Of a stretch of 64,000 nt of DNA, positions 44,279 to 53,310 are shown one piece after another. The DNA is from Promethearchaeota archaeon (lineage in GTDB: Archaea; Asgardarchaeota; Lokiarchaeia; Sigyniarchaeales; SOKP01), in contig JAEOTR010000060.1 of NCBI GenBank assembly GCA_016839705.1, positions 1 through 64,000 of the forward strand. Direction: 5' to 3'. Each line of letters starts with the position of its first letter. The stretch's first letter is position 1. The notes beneath the pieces were generated by a model, which did no database searches, had not been told where the DNA came from, and saw only the letters and a program-made list of their open reading frames with translations. The translations under genes and the position numbers were made by a program.

Positions 44279-46333
44279 ATGATGAAAATAGCTAAAGAAT
44301 TCTCTAATTTCGATGTTTTCGCCATAGTAAAAGAATTAGATACGATCCTAACAGACGGTTCGATTTCTAATATTTACGAAGTTAAAGATTTACTCATCTT
44401 AAAAATAAGTACAAATTTTGGGAAAAAAAATTTAATTATTAAAAAAGATTCTCGGATTAATTTAACTGAATTTGATTATCCGATACCAGATTATCCCAAC
44501 CAGTATATTAGAAGTTTAAGAAAGCTGCTCAAAAATAGAAGAATACTTAACGTCACTCAATATAAATTCGATAGAATTATAATAATAGAATTAACCAATA
44601 GAGAAGATGGATCATGGAAATTCATAATTGAATTGTTTAATAAAGGGAATTTTTTACTTTTAGATCAAAATAATTCCATCATTATCGCAAAAAGATATCG
44701 GAAATTTAAAGATCGAAGCATTCTTCCAAAAAAAGAGTACATTTTTCCTAAATCCAATGAAAAAGATTTCTTTACTTTAAATAAAGAAGATTTTAAAGCC
44801 TTTTTTGAAAATTCTGAAAATGAAATTGTAAGAGAAATATCAAGAAAATTAAAACTCTCTGGATTATATAGCGAGGAAATATGTTTTAGAGCAAACGTAA
44901 ACAAAAAAGAACTCGGTAAAAATCTGAACGATGATCACTTCACTAAATTATATGAATCATTTAAAAAAATAAGAAATGAAATGATGTTTGGTTTAGTTAA
45001 AGCTTATATAGTTTTTAACGAACAAGAAGATGAAGTTGCTGTTTTGCCATTCGAAATAGAGATTTTTAGAGATTACAAAAGAAAAGAATTTTCTTCCTTT
45101 AATGAAGCGGTTGATGAATTTTATTCTAAGATTGATTATGAATCAATAAAAAGCCCAAAAGATAAGAAGATTAAAAAAATGATTAAAGATCAGCAAAAAA
45201 TAATAGTAAATCAACAAGATTATCTCGAAGAACTTAAACTAAAAAAGAAGAAGTATTACGAATTAGGGGATTTTCTTTATAAAAATTTCAATAAGTTTGA
45301 AAAGTTACTTTCAGTAATACTAGATGCGAGAAATAAAGGATACCCTTGGAAAGAAATAAATGACAAATTGATAACAGCTAGGAATGAAAAATTAGATGAT
45401 GCAGAGTTTTTTGATAGAATTACCCCCTCTACAAACCAACTCTTAATTAATATAAATAATGATAAGGTAAATTTAGATTTAAGAAAATCGCTTGGAGAAA
45501 ATATAAATTTAATATATTCTAAGGGGAAAAAAGCTGAAAAGAAAATAAAAGGAACTGTTTCAGCAATCAAGAAAACCAATGATAAAATCATCAAACTTAC
45601 ACTTGAAAAGGAATCTTTGGAAATGGGGATTGATTTTCTTGTTAAAAAACCGAAGAAAAAATGGTATGAAAAATTTAGATCGTTTCACTCCTCAGAGGGA
45701 TTTCTAATTATAGGAGGGAGAGATGCTGCTACTAATGAAATTATTTTCAAGAAATATTTAGAACCTTCTGATTTAGTATTTCACACAAATTTTCCCGGTT
45801 CACCTTTGGTTGTAATTAAGAATCCTGAAAATAAAGAAATTACATCAATTACGATTAAAGAAACCGCAGAATTTGTAGCTAGTTTTTCCCGAGCTTGGAA
45901 AGAAAATTGGGGTGTGGTTGATACATTTTATGTGAATCCAGACCAAATTTCAAGATCACCCCCAACAGGGGAATATTTACAAAAAGGATCATTTATAATA
46001 ACCGGGAAAAAGAACTTTATAAAGAATGTAAAAACTGAACTTACTATTGGCTTACTTCTTGTTGAACTAAATGTAGGAGAAAGCAACCAAAATAAAGGCT
46101 ATTTTCCTACAATCATTTGTGGTCCAGAAACTGCAATCAAAAAACAAGCAAATAATACTATAACAATAGTACCCTCCAAATCTAATGGTTTAACAAAAGG
46201 AAAATTAGCTAAAGAATTAAAATCTCATTTTATTAGAGATATTGATAAAGATTTGAAGAAATGGTTAGAATTATTATCTCTAGATGAGTTATTATTATAC
46301 CTTCCGAATGGATTTTCTATGATTAAACCGTAA
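44279..46333 (+). CDS. NEMF/Rqc2/FbpA (NFACT) ribosome quality-control protein
   Basis: This 684-residue protein has the NFACT-N domain (starting SNFDVFAIVKELDTIL, then SISNIYEV), a long coiled coil (about residues 290-350) and the NFACT-R domain (WYEKFRSFHSSEGFLIIGGRDA, then HTNFPGSPLVVIKNP). Homologs bind 60S/50S subunits with stalled peptidyl-tRNA and add C-terminal tails. Archaea carry a single copy like this one. Start ATG 44279. It stands alone. Confidence 0.95.
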   Translation: MMKIAKEFSNFDVFAIVKELDTILTDGSISNIYEVKDLLILKISTNFGKKNLIIKKDSRINLTEFDYPIPDYPNQYIRSLRKLLKNRRILNVTQYKFDRIIIIELTNREDGSWKFIIELFNKGNFLLLDQNNSIIIAKRYRKFKDRSILPKKEYIFPKSNEKDFFTLNKEDFKAFFENSENEIVREISRKLKLSGLYSEEICFRANVNKKELGKNLNDDHFTKLYESFKKIRNEMMFGLVKAYIVFNEQEDEVAVLPFEIEIFRDYKRKEFSSFNEAVDEFYSKIDYESIKSPKDKKIKKMIKDQQKIIVNQQDYLEELKLKKKKYYELGDFLYKNFNKFEKLLSVILDARNKGYPWKEINDKLITARNEKLDDAEFFDRITPSTNQLLININNDKVNLDLRKSLGENINLIYSKGKKAEKKIKGTVSAIKKTNDKIIKLTLEKESLEMGIDFLVKKPKKKWYEKFRSFHSSEGFLIIGGRDAATNEIIFKKYLEPSDLVFHTNFPGSPLVVIKNPENKEITSITIKETAEFVASFSRAWKENWGVVDTFYVNPDQISRSPPTGEYLQKGSFIITGKKNFIKNVKTELTIGLLLVELNVGESNQNKGYFPTIICGPETAIKKQANNTITIVPSKSNGLTKGKLAKELKSHFIRDIDKDLKKWLELLSLDELLLYLPNGFSMIKP

Positions 46334-46335
46334 AA

Positions 46336-47073
46336 TTAAGGAAAATTCTCTCTTATCTTCTTGATATTCTTATAATCATCAAATAAAATACCATCAATTC
46401 CTTGACTGATTAAGGACTTTATTTTGTTTAAAGGGTGTTCATAACTTAGAAATTCCCAAGATAGAACCAAAATTTCATTTGCATGGCATTTTTCAATGAA
46501 TTTCTCTGATACTAAATCCGACTTTAAATTTATCATATTAAATTTGAACCTTTTTTTAACCTCCAATCCCATTTTCAAAAATTCTGGTAAGGATAAACCG
46601 ATACCTTTTGTAATATTAAAGCAGATTTTAATTCGTGGATTTTCATTTTTTATCTTTAATAAAACATGCAAATGTCTTCCGCTAATAACCGTATCCTCCA
46701 ATAAATTTTTTTCTTTAATAACTTCTACAATATCATCTACCAAACCTTCTTCTTTTAAATCAATCATAAAATATGATTTACTTTTAAATTCGTTTAAAAT
46801 ATCTGTTAATAAAGGAATAGTGCTTCTATGAATAACCGTCTTAAAAGCGTTAATTTTCTTATAAGTAAAATCCTTTATGTACCCTGATCCATTAGTAGTT
46901 CTGTTTAAATTAGAATCATGGAATACTACTAACTTCCCATCTTTAGTTTTCCGAACATCAACCTCAATATAGTTTGCCCCATATTCTATAGCTTTTTTAA
47001 AAGCTAAAATCGTATTCTCATCAAAATCTCTTCTAGTTCCTCGATGTCCAATGAAAAGAAAGTTATTAATCAT
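46336..47073 (-). CDS. Glycerophosphodiester phosphodiesterase
   Basis: This 245-residue TIM-barrel enzyme has GHRG with H10, the metal ligands E37 and D39 in YIEVDV, and the second catalytic H52 in FHDSNL. It cleaves glycerophosphodiesters to glycerol-3-phosphate (or the archaeal 1-phosphate) and an alcohol. The family assignment is strong; the precise lipid substrate is unknown. It is convergent with NEMF, with a 2-base gap. Confidence 0.95.
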   Translation of the reverse strand: MINNFLFIGHRGTRRDFDENTILAFKKAIEYGANYIEVDVRKTKDGKLVVFHDSNLNRTTNGSGYIKDFTYKKINAFKTVIHRSTIPLLTDILNEFKSKSYFMIDLKEEGLVDDIVEVIKEKNLLEDTVISGRHLHVLLKIKNENPRIKICFNITKGIGLSLPEFLKMGLEVKKRFKFNMINLKSDLVSEKFIEKCHANEILVLSWEFLSYEHPLNKIKSLISQGIDGILFDDYKNIKKIRENFP

Positions 47074-47085
47074 TTTATTGATATA

Positions 47086-47502
47086 TTATATTTCCTGGAC
47101 CAGATATAAATAAATTAGAATTAATAAAAGTCCTAAAAAAGTAAAAATAAAAACTATGTAATTTAATATTGTCTGTCCTAAAGAAAGAATGAAAAGTAAC
47201 AGTAGTTCTTTCCAATCTAATGGTTTTCCTGCCATTTCCTTATAATTTCCAATGCTTATCATCATGAATAGGAAAAATAGGAGGATAACAATAACTTTTA
47301 TTAAAATATCTATAATATTAGAAAAGAGATTTATTCCTACAAAAATTGAAATTATTTCTAAATTAAATAAGATTGAAATTACAAAAAAGATTAAACCGAG
47401 AACACAAGAAATCACTACTGTTCTAAAGGCAAATTTATCCTCAGATATTCTTTTCGATTTTGATTTCTGGTCTTTAGTTTGAACCTTAGGGATTTTTGAC
47501 AT
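47086..47502 (-). CDS. Small membrane protein, three helices
   Basis: This 138-residue protein has a basic N terminus (SKIPKVQTKDQKSKSKR) and three membrane helices at about residues 28-48, 62-85 and 105-135. The family is unknown. It lies between GDPD and the surface-protein gene on the same strand with 12-base and 1-base gaps, so it is part of an envelope-related operon. Confidence 0.6.
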   Translation of the reverse strand: MSKIPKVQTKDQKSKSKRISEDKFAFRTVVISCVLGLIFFVISILFNLEIISIFVGINLFSNIIDILIKVIVILLFFLFMMISIGNYKEMAGKPLDWKELLLLFILSLGQTILNYIVFIFTFLGLLLILIYLYLVQEI

Positions 47503-47503
47503 A

Positions 47504-48304
47504 TTAAGTTCTTAATCTTTCCATTTTTTCTTTTAATTTGAATAATTTGTAGATATAATACCCAGAGAGAATTCCAATAATACTAAAAACGATGATTGAT
47601 AAAACTTTAAGGATAAGATCAATAAGTAATAGCTCTCCTATTGGGGGGTTAATTATGTTAATAATGATTATCTCACTTTTTATAATCCCATCGGGATATG
47701 AAGGTGTTTTCCCGTAAGTAATATTGAATGCGTAACTACTTTCATCCTCTAGTATTGCATCTTCTTCATATCCGTCTGCTATTGGTTGATTAATCATGAT
47801 AGAAAATTCATAAATAGAAACTTTTCCATTCAATTTCCCTGCTCCTTCACCATGATAAATAGTGTCGTTTAAAAATAAACTATTATTAATAAAATAATCA
47901 AGATAAATGAAATCGTTAGTATTTATATTTAAAAATTGAACTATTTTCGCATCGATAAAATCTTCTTGATTTTCCAAAGAACTATTGGAAATTAAAAGAC
48001 CAACAAATTCCGTGGAATTGTGAGCGCTTAATTCTAAATCAACTTGAATAGAGATAAAAAGATTTGATTTATCTTGCATAACCCATAGATCTATTGGTAA
48101 ATCTGTCAAATTGATCTGTGTTTTAAAGGCTTTTTTCCATTCACCAACAGAATCATCAATATCACCGTCAATAATCGGAGCTTTTCCATATTCCGCATCA
48201 ATTTCCTCAACAGCACCATAACTATTGATAATGAATAAAGATGAAATTAGTAAAAAATTAATTATTAAAATCCCGCTTAATATCGAATAACCTATTTTTT
48301 TCAA
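47504..48304 (-). CDS. Surface protein with DOMON/CBM9-like domain and C-terminal TM
   Basis: This 266-residue protein has a signal sequence (residues 8-30), then a beta-sandwich-like region opening with KAPIIDGDIDDSVGEWKKA. This matches the DOMON-like/CBM9 pattern (small ligand or sugar binding outside the cell). A C-terminal membrane helix (about 225-250) and a basic anchor follow. It is co-directional with the small membrane protein and GDPD. Confidence 0.7.
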   Translation of the reverse strand: MKKIGYSILSGILIINFLLISSLFIINSYGAVEEIDAEYGKAPIIDGDIDDSVGEWKKAFKTQINLTDLPIDLWVMQDKSNLFISIQVDLELSAHNSTEFVGLLISNSSLENQEDFIDAKIVQFLNINTNDFIYLDYFINNSLFLNDTIYHGEGAGKLNGKVSIYEFSIMINQPIADGYEEDAILEDESSYAFNITYGKTPSYPDGIIKSEIIIINIINPPIGELLLIDLILKVLSIIVFSIIGILSGYYIYKLFKLKEKMERLRT

Positions 48305-48465
48305 AATAAATAATTATTGCTTGTATAGTTTTGTTGAATATTAAAAGTGATAATTAAAATTTAATTTAATATTTTTCCTTACTTTTTTCAATAAAAATTC
48401 AATATTTAACAAAATCCAAAGTAGGAAATAAGAAAAAAATAATATGAATCTAAATTTCCTTTGAA

Positions 48466-48915
48466 TCAATTTAGATCTTTAGGTAAGAAAACAATACAAT
48501 TGAACTTATTCAAATAAGTAATGATATAATTAACCAAACGCTTAATTTCCCGTTTTGCTTCAGTTAAATTTTTGTTGTTATATTCAGCAAAACTTTTTGG
48601 GCCTATTGCGATGAGCGCACCACTTAAATCTTTTTCCCTCTTGATAAAAAGCCAAAACGGCATCATTTTTTCATTATCTTTAATAATTAGGAGCATCCAA
48701 GGATTTAGAGTCCAATCAGTTTCATCCGGACCTAAAACCTTGTCTATTGCCTTATTCGTAAGATATTTTTTAGTCATCTTTATCGATTTAACAAGAGCAT
48801 TAAAAAAACCTCGTTTTATTTTTAAATACCCCCCAAAAAAAGGTTTCGCATCAAAAAGTTCAAGTTCTTTATCTGTCCCGTCTGAAAACTTTAAAAAAAC
48901 CTTCCAAATACTCAT
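48466..48915 (-). CDS. Unknown protein downstream of the RNase P genes
   Basis: I do not recognise this 149-residue soluble alpha/beta protein. Phrases include SIWKVFLKFSDGTDKELEL and a middle WTLNPWMLLIIKDNEKMMPFW; the end is VFLPKDLN. Its start overlaps the stop of the 48912 gene by four bases (ATGA), so they are translationally coupled. Thus it belongs to the pop5/rpp30 transcription unit or follows it closely. Confidence 0.6.
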   Translation of the reverse strand: MSIWKVFLKFSDGTDKELELFDAKPFFGGYLKIKRGFFNALVKSIKMTKKYLTNKAIDKVLGPDETDWTLNPWMLLIIKDNEKMMPFWLFIKREKDLSGALIAIGPKSFAEYNNKNLTEAKREIKRLVNYIITYLNKFNCIVFLPKDLN

Positions 48916-49358
48916 GATTTAGATATTTTACTGCTTTGTAATCCAACTTCTTCAATTTTTACTTTTTTAAATATATTTTTTATCTTCTCAAACGAATTTT
49001 TTAATTCCTCACTTTTTTTCTCTGAAAATCTCAAATTTAAATAACACTCATAAACTAACTGGTTCTTTAACTTTAAAAATCCTGATGTGTGAATAATTTG
49101 AAATTTTTGTAGAATTTTCGAAATTTCTTTTAAAATCTTTTTTGATAGCTTTAAACTACACAAACTAACTTTAATAACTTTATCTTTATTTATTGGATAA
49201 ATTGCTAGTTTAATCGAATTTTCAATGAAAGATTGAACAATAAGGAGATATTCACAATCATTTATACTATTAAATGAAGTGATAGGAATTTCTAAATTTG
49301 CATAAGTAAATTCATTTATTTTTTGAATGTAAGCATTTGTTATGTTTGATTTCTCCAT
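48912..49358 (-). CDS. Unknown protein next to pop5
   Basis: This 148-residue protein is not recognised. It shows a mix of strands and helices, with CEYLLIVQSFIENSIKLAIYPI, then QIIHTSGFLKLKNQLVYECYL and a long terminal helix (ENSFEKIKNIFKKV-type). It follows pop5 by 47 bases and overlaps the next gene by four. In many archaea the proteasome alpha gene comes here; that is not the case in this genome. Confidence 0.6.
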   Translation of the reverse strand: MEKSNITNAYIQKINEFTYANLEIPITSFNSINDCEYLLIVQSFIENSIKLAIYPINKDKVIKVSLCSLKLSKKILKEISKILQKFQIIHTSGFLKLKNQLVYECYLNLRFSEKKSEELKNSFEKIKNIFKKVKIEEVGLQSSKISKS

Positions 49359-49405
49359 TTTCTATTAAGCTGATATTTTTGATATTTTATTATTTTAGTC
49401 GTTTT

Positions 49406-49732
49406 TTATAAGAGTTTGTTTTCTTTTAAAGACTTAATTGTTCCAGAAGTCTTAATTGGGGATAAAATTACTCTTTTTCCATTAATTTCCTGTATGAGAG
49501 TTAAAGCAGTAATAATAATTTCTTTTGTTTCATGTGAACATCTAATAATCCCATAATTTTCCTCTAGATTGAGTTCTACTAGCCATAATCCAATTTTATT
49601 TGCACCTTTCATCCCAAAATACCTCCATATAGATTGCCATATAGTTTTTAAAATAATATTTTGATCAAAAAACAAATCTCTCTCTTTAATTATTTTAAAA
49701 TTAATATATCTCGATCTTTCATTTTTAACGAT
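49406..49732 (-). CDS. rnp2: Ribonuclease P protein Pop5 (Rnp2), apparent ATC start
   Basis: The protein matches Pop5/Rpp14: RYINFKI near the N terminus, then GIIRCSHETKEIIITALTLI and the closing SGTIKSLKE. The first ordinary start in frame is TTG 49675, which would remove the conserved RYxxFKI strand. Before it, codons back to a TAG contain no ATG/GTG/TTG. ATC at 49732 lies 7 bases after an AAGGGGGG ribosome binding site, giving a 108-residue protein of normal length. It works with Rpp30 as a pair that activates RNase P RNA. Confidence 0.85.
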   Translation of the reverse strand: MVKNERSRYINFKIIKERDLFFDQNIILKTIWQSIWRYFGMKGANKIGLWLVELNLEENYGIIRCSHETKEIIITALTLIQEINGKRVILSPIKTSGTIKSLKENKLL

Positions 49733-49739
49733 TTTATAT

Positions 49740-49747
49740 CCCCCCTT
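49740..49747 (-). promoter_or_regulatory. Strong ribosome binding site of pop5, pointing to ATC
   Basis: The complement reads AAGGGGGG, overlapping the rpp30 stop codon, with a 7-base spacer to ATC 49732. It is one of the strongest such sequences in the window, yet no ATG, GTG or TTG follows at a usable distance in the pop5 frame. Confidence 0.6.
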
Positions 49748-50453
49748 ATACTAATTTTACTCCTGGTTCAATTAATCCAACATTTTGATTCCTAGTTTTT
49801 TCAACTAAGATTTTGGGATTTGAAATGTAGGCTTTTTTTGCAAGATTCATTGGGATTCCTAAGAGTGAATTACATATACTTAGTAGCGCTCTAGGATGTC
49901 TAAAATTAAATATATCAGTGAAATTTCCACTTATTATAAAATTTGCCTTTAATTTTCGTGCTAATTGTATGAACTTAAATAAATTTCTAAAATTCTTAGA
50001 TTGGGCTGCCTTATTTCTAACCATAATTGGTGCTAATGAAAATTCTATAAAAGAATTATTTTGTTTTGTTAAGGAGATAACTCCTGGGGTAATTGTTTTA
50101 ATTATTTCTGGATCAGAAAAGGAAATAATATCAACCCTTGAATCTTTCGCTGATTGTAATTGAACTTCCTTATTCAAAGATTCAATAGATAATATACCTG
50201 TAAAATTACCATATTTCTTAATCTTTGCCCTAAAATTCTCAAGTTTATTTATTCTTAAATTAATTCGGAAAAAAATATTAACTTTTGAACTATTTTGCAT
50301 TTTTTTTCTAAAGTCTGAAGGAATTATTTCTATCCCATTCTTTGGTTCAAGTATAATATTCTTTATGCCTAGGTCATTACAAATATCTATTTTTTTCTCA
50401 ATCTCGTTAAAATCATTGATATTCACAGGAATTCTCGATTCAAAGTATGTCAA
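49746..50453 (-). CDS. rnp3: Ribonuclease P protein Rpp30 (Rnp3)
   Basis: This 235-residue protein has a TIM-barrel-like pattern. It starts with YFESRIPVNINDFNEIEKKI, and later has the conserved DIISF, IEFSLAPIM and ANFIISGNFTDIFNFRHPR segments of the Rpp30/p30 family. It pairs with Pop5 in archaeal RNase P. It precedes pop5 in an operon (stop and ribosome binding site overlap). The usual upstream eL15 gene is separated from it by an oppositely oriented insertion (50689-51610). Confidence 0.9.
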   Translation of the reverse strand: MTYFESRIPVNINDFNEIEKKIDICNDLGIKNIILEPKNGIEIIPSDFRKKMQNSSKVNIFFRINLRINKLENFRAKIKKYGNFTGILSIESLNKEVQLQSAKDSRVDIISFSDPEIIKTITPGVISLTKQNNSFIEFSLAPIMVRNKAAQSKNFRNLFKFIQLARKLKANFIISGNFTDIFNFRHPRALLSICNSLLGIPMNLAKKAYISNPKILVEKTRNQNVGLIEPGVKLV

Positions 50454-50688
50454 AAAAGTAACTACCTCTCTAAGACAGCTTTATATTATTTAATCACAAA
50501 GTATTTTTTTAAAAAAAATAATTTTATTATACTAAATATTCAAAATATTAATTCCTTAAAAATGAGGGCTTTCGTAATTAAAAAATGAGATTTCCAAAAA
50601 CTTAGAATTTATCATTTTTTAATTAAGACAAAATTTTCCCTAATTGTTTGGTAATAAAGTTTATTTTAAATTTGCAATATGGATTAGT

Positions 50689-50784
50689 ATGTCTAAAAAA
50701 TTAATACCTGGTGGCGATTTGACAGTTATATGGCTTTTGAAAGAGGGTGTTTCAAAAATTTTTGGCTTAGTTGATATAATATAA
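50689..50784 (+). pseudogene. Truncated N terminus of a thiamine-diphosphate (acetolactate synthase-like) enzyme
   Basis: A 31-codon frame reads MSKKLIPGGDLTVIWLLKEG then VSKIFGLVDII and stops. GGDLxVxxLKxxGVxxIFG is the opening of TPP-dependent enzymes such as acetolactate synthase and benzaldehyde lyase, which are about 550 residues long. The rest is missing: the next gene, an SDR, begins 31 bases later. So this is the stump left by a deletion. It lies within the gap 50454-50815, which otherwise looks like AT-rich promoter DNA. Confidence 0.6.
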
Positions 50785-50815
50785 TTTAATTATATTATTT
50801 AGGTGAAATTAAGAA

Positions 50816-51610
50816 ATGAGTGAAAATTTTTTAGAAGGAAAAATAGCCTTAGTTACAGGAGCAGGTAGTGGATTTGGGCGGGAAATGGCGATAAATTTTG
50901 CAAAAAAGGGTGCAGATTTAGTTTTAAACGATATTGATCTAGAAAGCATAAAAGAAACTCGTGATATAATTCTAAACTCACATGAAGTTGAAATAATGTT
51001 AGCAGAAGCAGATATCTCTGATGAGGAACAAGTAAATCTCATGAGTAAAAAAGTTTTTCAGCAATTTGATAATGTTTTTGTACTAGTTAATAACGCCGGG
51101 ATAAGGGGAGGGTCATCATCTTTGAAGACTAAGATGATAGACTATGATATGGTCATGAATGTAAATGTGAAAGGTGCGTGGAATGTAACAAAAGCTTTTT
51201 ATAAAAAAATGAGAAGACAGAAATTCAGACCATTAGCAGGGAAAATTATAAATATTACATCATGCGCAGGCACAGAGTGCGGATTGAATCCATTTATTGG
51301 GATATACAGCGTGAGTAAAACTGCACTTATAGCTTTTACAAAACTTTGGGCTCTTGAATTAGGATCATCCAATATTTCTGTTAACGCAATTTGCCCTGGT
51401 ATCTTTCTCACCCCAATATATAATAATGATCCAAATTTCATTAGAGAATGGATAAAAATGAGGAATGTAAAAATTCCTTTAGATCAAATTGGGGAACCTA
51501 ATCAAGTTGCTGATGTGGCATTATTCTTAGCCTCACCAGCTTCAGATTATATTACAGGACAAAATATTATAATTGATGGCGGGATGACAATTTCAATAAA
51601 TAAAATATAA
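50816..51610 (+). CDS. Short-chain dehydrogenase/reductase
   Basis: This 264-residue SDR has a cofactor motif TGAGSGFGREMA, NNAG, the catalytic Ser in NITSCAG and YSVSK, and the C-terminal PASDYITGQNIIIDGG of the FabG-like classical group. D39 after the second strand (LNDID) suggests NAD(H). The substrate is unknown. It follows a truncated TPP-enzyme start and is oriented against the flanking eL15 and RNase P genes, as part of a later insertion. Confidence 0.92.
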   Translation: MSENFLEGKIALVTGAGSGFGREMAINFAKKGADLVLNDIDLESIKETRDIILNSHEVEIMLAEADISDEEQVNLMSKKVFQQFDNVFVLVNNAGIRGGSSSLKTKMIDYDMVMNVNVKGAWNVTKAFYKKMRRQKFRPLAGKIINITSCAGTECGLNPFIGIYSVSKTALIAFTKLWALELGSSNISVNAICPGIFLTPIYNNDPNFIREWIKMRNVKIPLDQIGEPNQVADVALFLASPASDYITGQNIIIDGGMTISINKI

Positions 51611-51630
51611 TTCCGTCCGAGAAAAAAAAA

Positions 51631-52230
51631 TCATTTTCCTCGTCCTTTATTTGCTCGAATACTAGGTCGAGTTTTTTCAGATCCCCATCCTTTTTTATGT
51701 AAACCTCTCGATCTCTTTCCAGCAGATGTTAAACCCCGAGTTACTCTCTTCTTATGTTGAGATTCAATGATCCAATTTATCTTAGGGTCTGATTTAATCA
51801 CAGGATGCGATGGATCAACTAAAATAACTTCATAATACCAATGTCTTCCATCAGAGTATATTTTATAGCTATTAAGAACCTCCATATTAGGATACTTTCT
51901 TTGAACTCTCTCTTCAGCAATCCATTGCAGGTTTTTGCCCGTAGTGTATTTGGAAACACCCATCGCTCTAGGTTTTCTTCCTCTCTTTGGGCGAATTTTA
52001 TGCATTCCCCCTTTTCTAATTCTAGCCCTTACAACGATATATCCTTGTTTAGCTTTATATCCTAATTCTCTAGCACGGTAAATTTTAGTTGGTTTTTCGA
52101 CTCTTTGAATTGATTTACCCTTCCGATATTCAATACCACGATACCAATGTGGTGTTTGATACCCTTTTTCGTGTTTCTCAAAAGTTTCTTTGACATGGCT
52201 GTATCCAGACTTCAAGTTATACGAACACAT
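51631..52230 (-). CDS. rpl15e: 50S ribosomal protein eL15
   Basis: This 199-residue protein matches archaeal/eukaryotic eL15: YRARELGYKAKQGYIVVRAR, then KIRPKRGRKPRAMG, then the WYYEVILVDPSHPVI block and the basic C-terminal tail with RGLTSAGKRSRGL. Length is normal. In most archaea it leads directly into rpp30-pop5; here an SDR gene and a gene stump lie between, on the other strand. Confidence 0.96.
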   Translation of the reverse strand: MCSYNLKSGYSHVKETFEKHEKGYQTPHWYRGIEYRKGKSIQRVEKPTKIYRARELGYKAKQGYIVVRARIRKGGMHKIRPKRGRKPRAMGVSKYTTGKNLQWIAEERVQRKYPNMEVLNSYKIYSDGRHWYYEVILVDPSHPVIKSDPKINWIIESQHKKRVTRGLTSAGKRSRGLHKKGWGSEKTRPSIRANKGRGK

Positions 52231-52284
52231 CCCTAAACTAATATTAATTAAAAATAAGCATATTATATTATTTTTATGGTTATT

Positions 52285-53217
52285 CTATTCAGTTAAAAAA
52301 CTCATCAAATAATTTGTGATTTTTTCCGTAATCATTGTACTAGCTTGAATTTGCGTTTCTACTGTTTGACTCCCGATATGTGGTGTAAGAATTAAGTTAT
52401 CTTCACATGAACATAAATCCAAGTTAGTTAAGGGTTCTTGTTGATAAACATCTAATGCCGCACCACCTATCTCCTTTTTTTTTAACGCCTCGACTAAAGC
52501 GCCCTCATCAATCAAATTTCCTCTAGCTGTATTAATTAAAATGGTATTTTTATTCATTAAATTAAGTCGCTTTTCATTTATTGTATTTTCAGTTTCCTTA
52601 GTTGAGGGTAAATGTAATGAAATTATTTGTACATCTTTTATAAGATCATCTACATTACGATAAACGGTATAACCTAATTTTCTTGCTATATCTATAACCG
52701 ATTTATCTGTATCGTATATTCCGATTTTCATTCCAAAAGCAGAACATCTTTTTGCTACCTCCTGACCGATATTACCAAACCCGATTAGACCGATCTTCTT
52801 ATCCTTAATAGTATATCCCATATAGTGACCTTTGCACCACCTACCGCAATGCATTGTCTCATCCGCTTTTGAGATATGTCTAGCTAAGTTTAGGATTAAT
52901 GCTATTGTTAATTCTGCTACTGAAACAGATGGGGCTTCAGGAGTATTAAATACTTTAATGCCTAATTCTTCTGCCTTTTTAAGGTCGATGTTGTCAAGAC
53001 CAACACCAGCCCTTCCAATCACCTTTAATCTTTTACCATTTTCTAATATTTTAGCAGTCAGTTTTGTTCTGGATCTAACTATAATAGCATCATAATTCTG
53101 AATTTCTTTTTCTAATTCACTTGGGGTTAGATCATAAAATTCTCTATATTCGAGCTTATTTGCATTAAAAATCTTCAGAGATTCCTTCTGGATCTTATCT
53201 GTAATTAAAATCTTCAT
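52285..53217 (-). CDS. serA: D-3-phosphoglycerate dehydrogenase-like 2-hydroxyacid dehydrogenase
   Basis: This 310-residue protein has a Rossmann motif GFGNIGQEVAK, the substrate-binding VIGRAGVGLDNID, ARGNLIDEGAL and the catalytic His in TPHIGSQT. It lacks the C-terminal ACT domain of long SerA enzymes, so it is the short type. It makes 3-phosphohydroxypyruvate in serine synthesis, or acts on a related hydroxyacid. It lies upstream of eL15 on the same strand with a 55-base gap. Confidence 0.88.
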   Translation of the reverse strand: MKILITDKIQKESLKIFNANKLEYREFYDLTPSELEKEIQNYDAIIVRSRTKLTAKILENGKRLKVIGRAGVGLDNIDLKKAEELGIKVFNTPEAPSVSVAELTIALILNLARHISKADETMHCGRWCKGHYMGYTIKDKKIGLIGFGNIGQEVAKRCSAFGMKIGIYDTDKSVIDIARKLGYTVYRNVDDLIKDVQIISLHLPSTKETENTINEKRLNLMNKNTILINTARGNLIDEGALVEALKKKEIGGAALDVYQQEPLTNLDLCSCEDNLILTPHIGSQTVETQIQASTMITEKITNYLMSFLTE

Positions 53218-53310
53218 GTAAATCTAAAAAAAATTATTTTTAATACCTAGAATAAATTATCCTAATCATTAATTGCTTAAAGATTTATTTCTTCTAAATT
53301 TTGTTAACTT

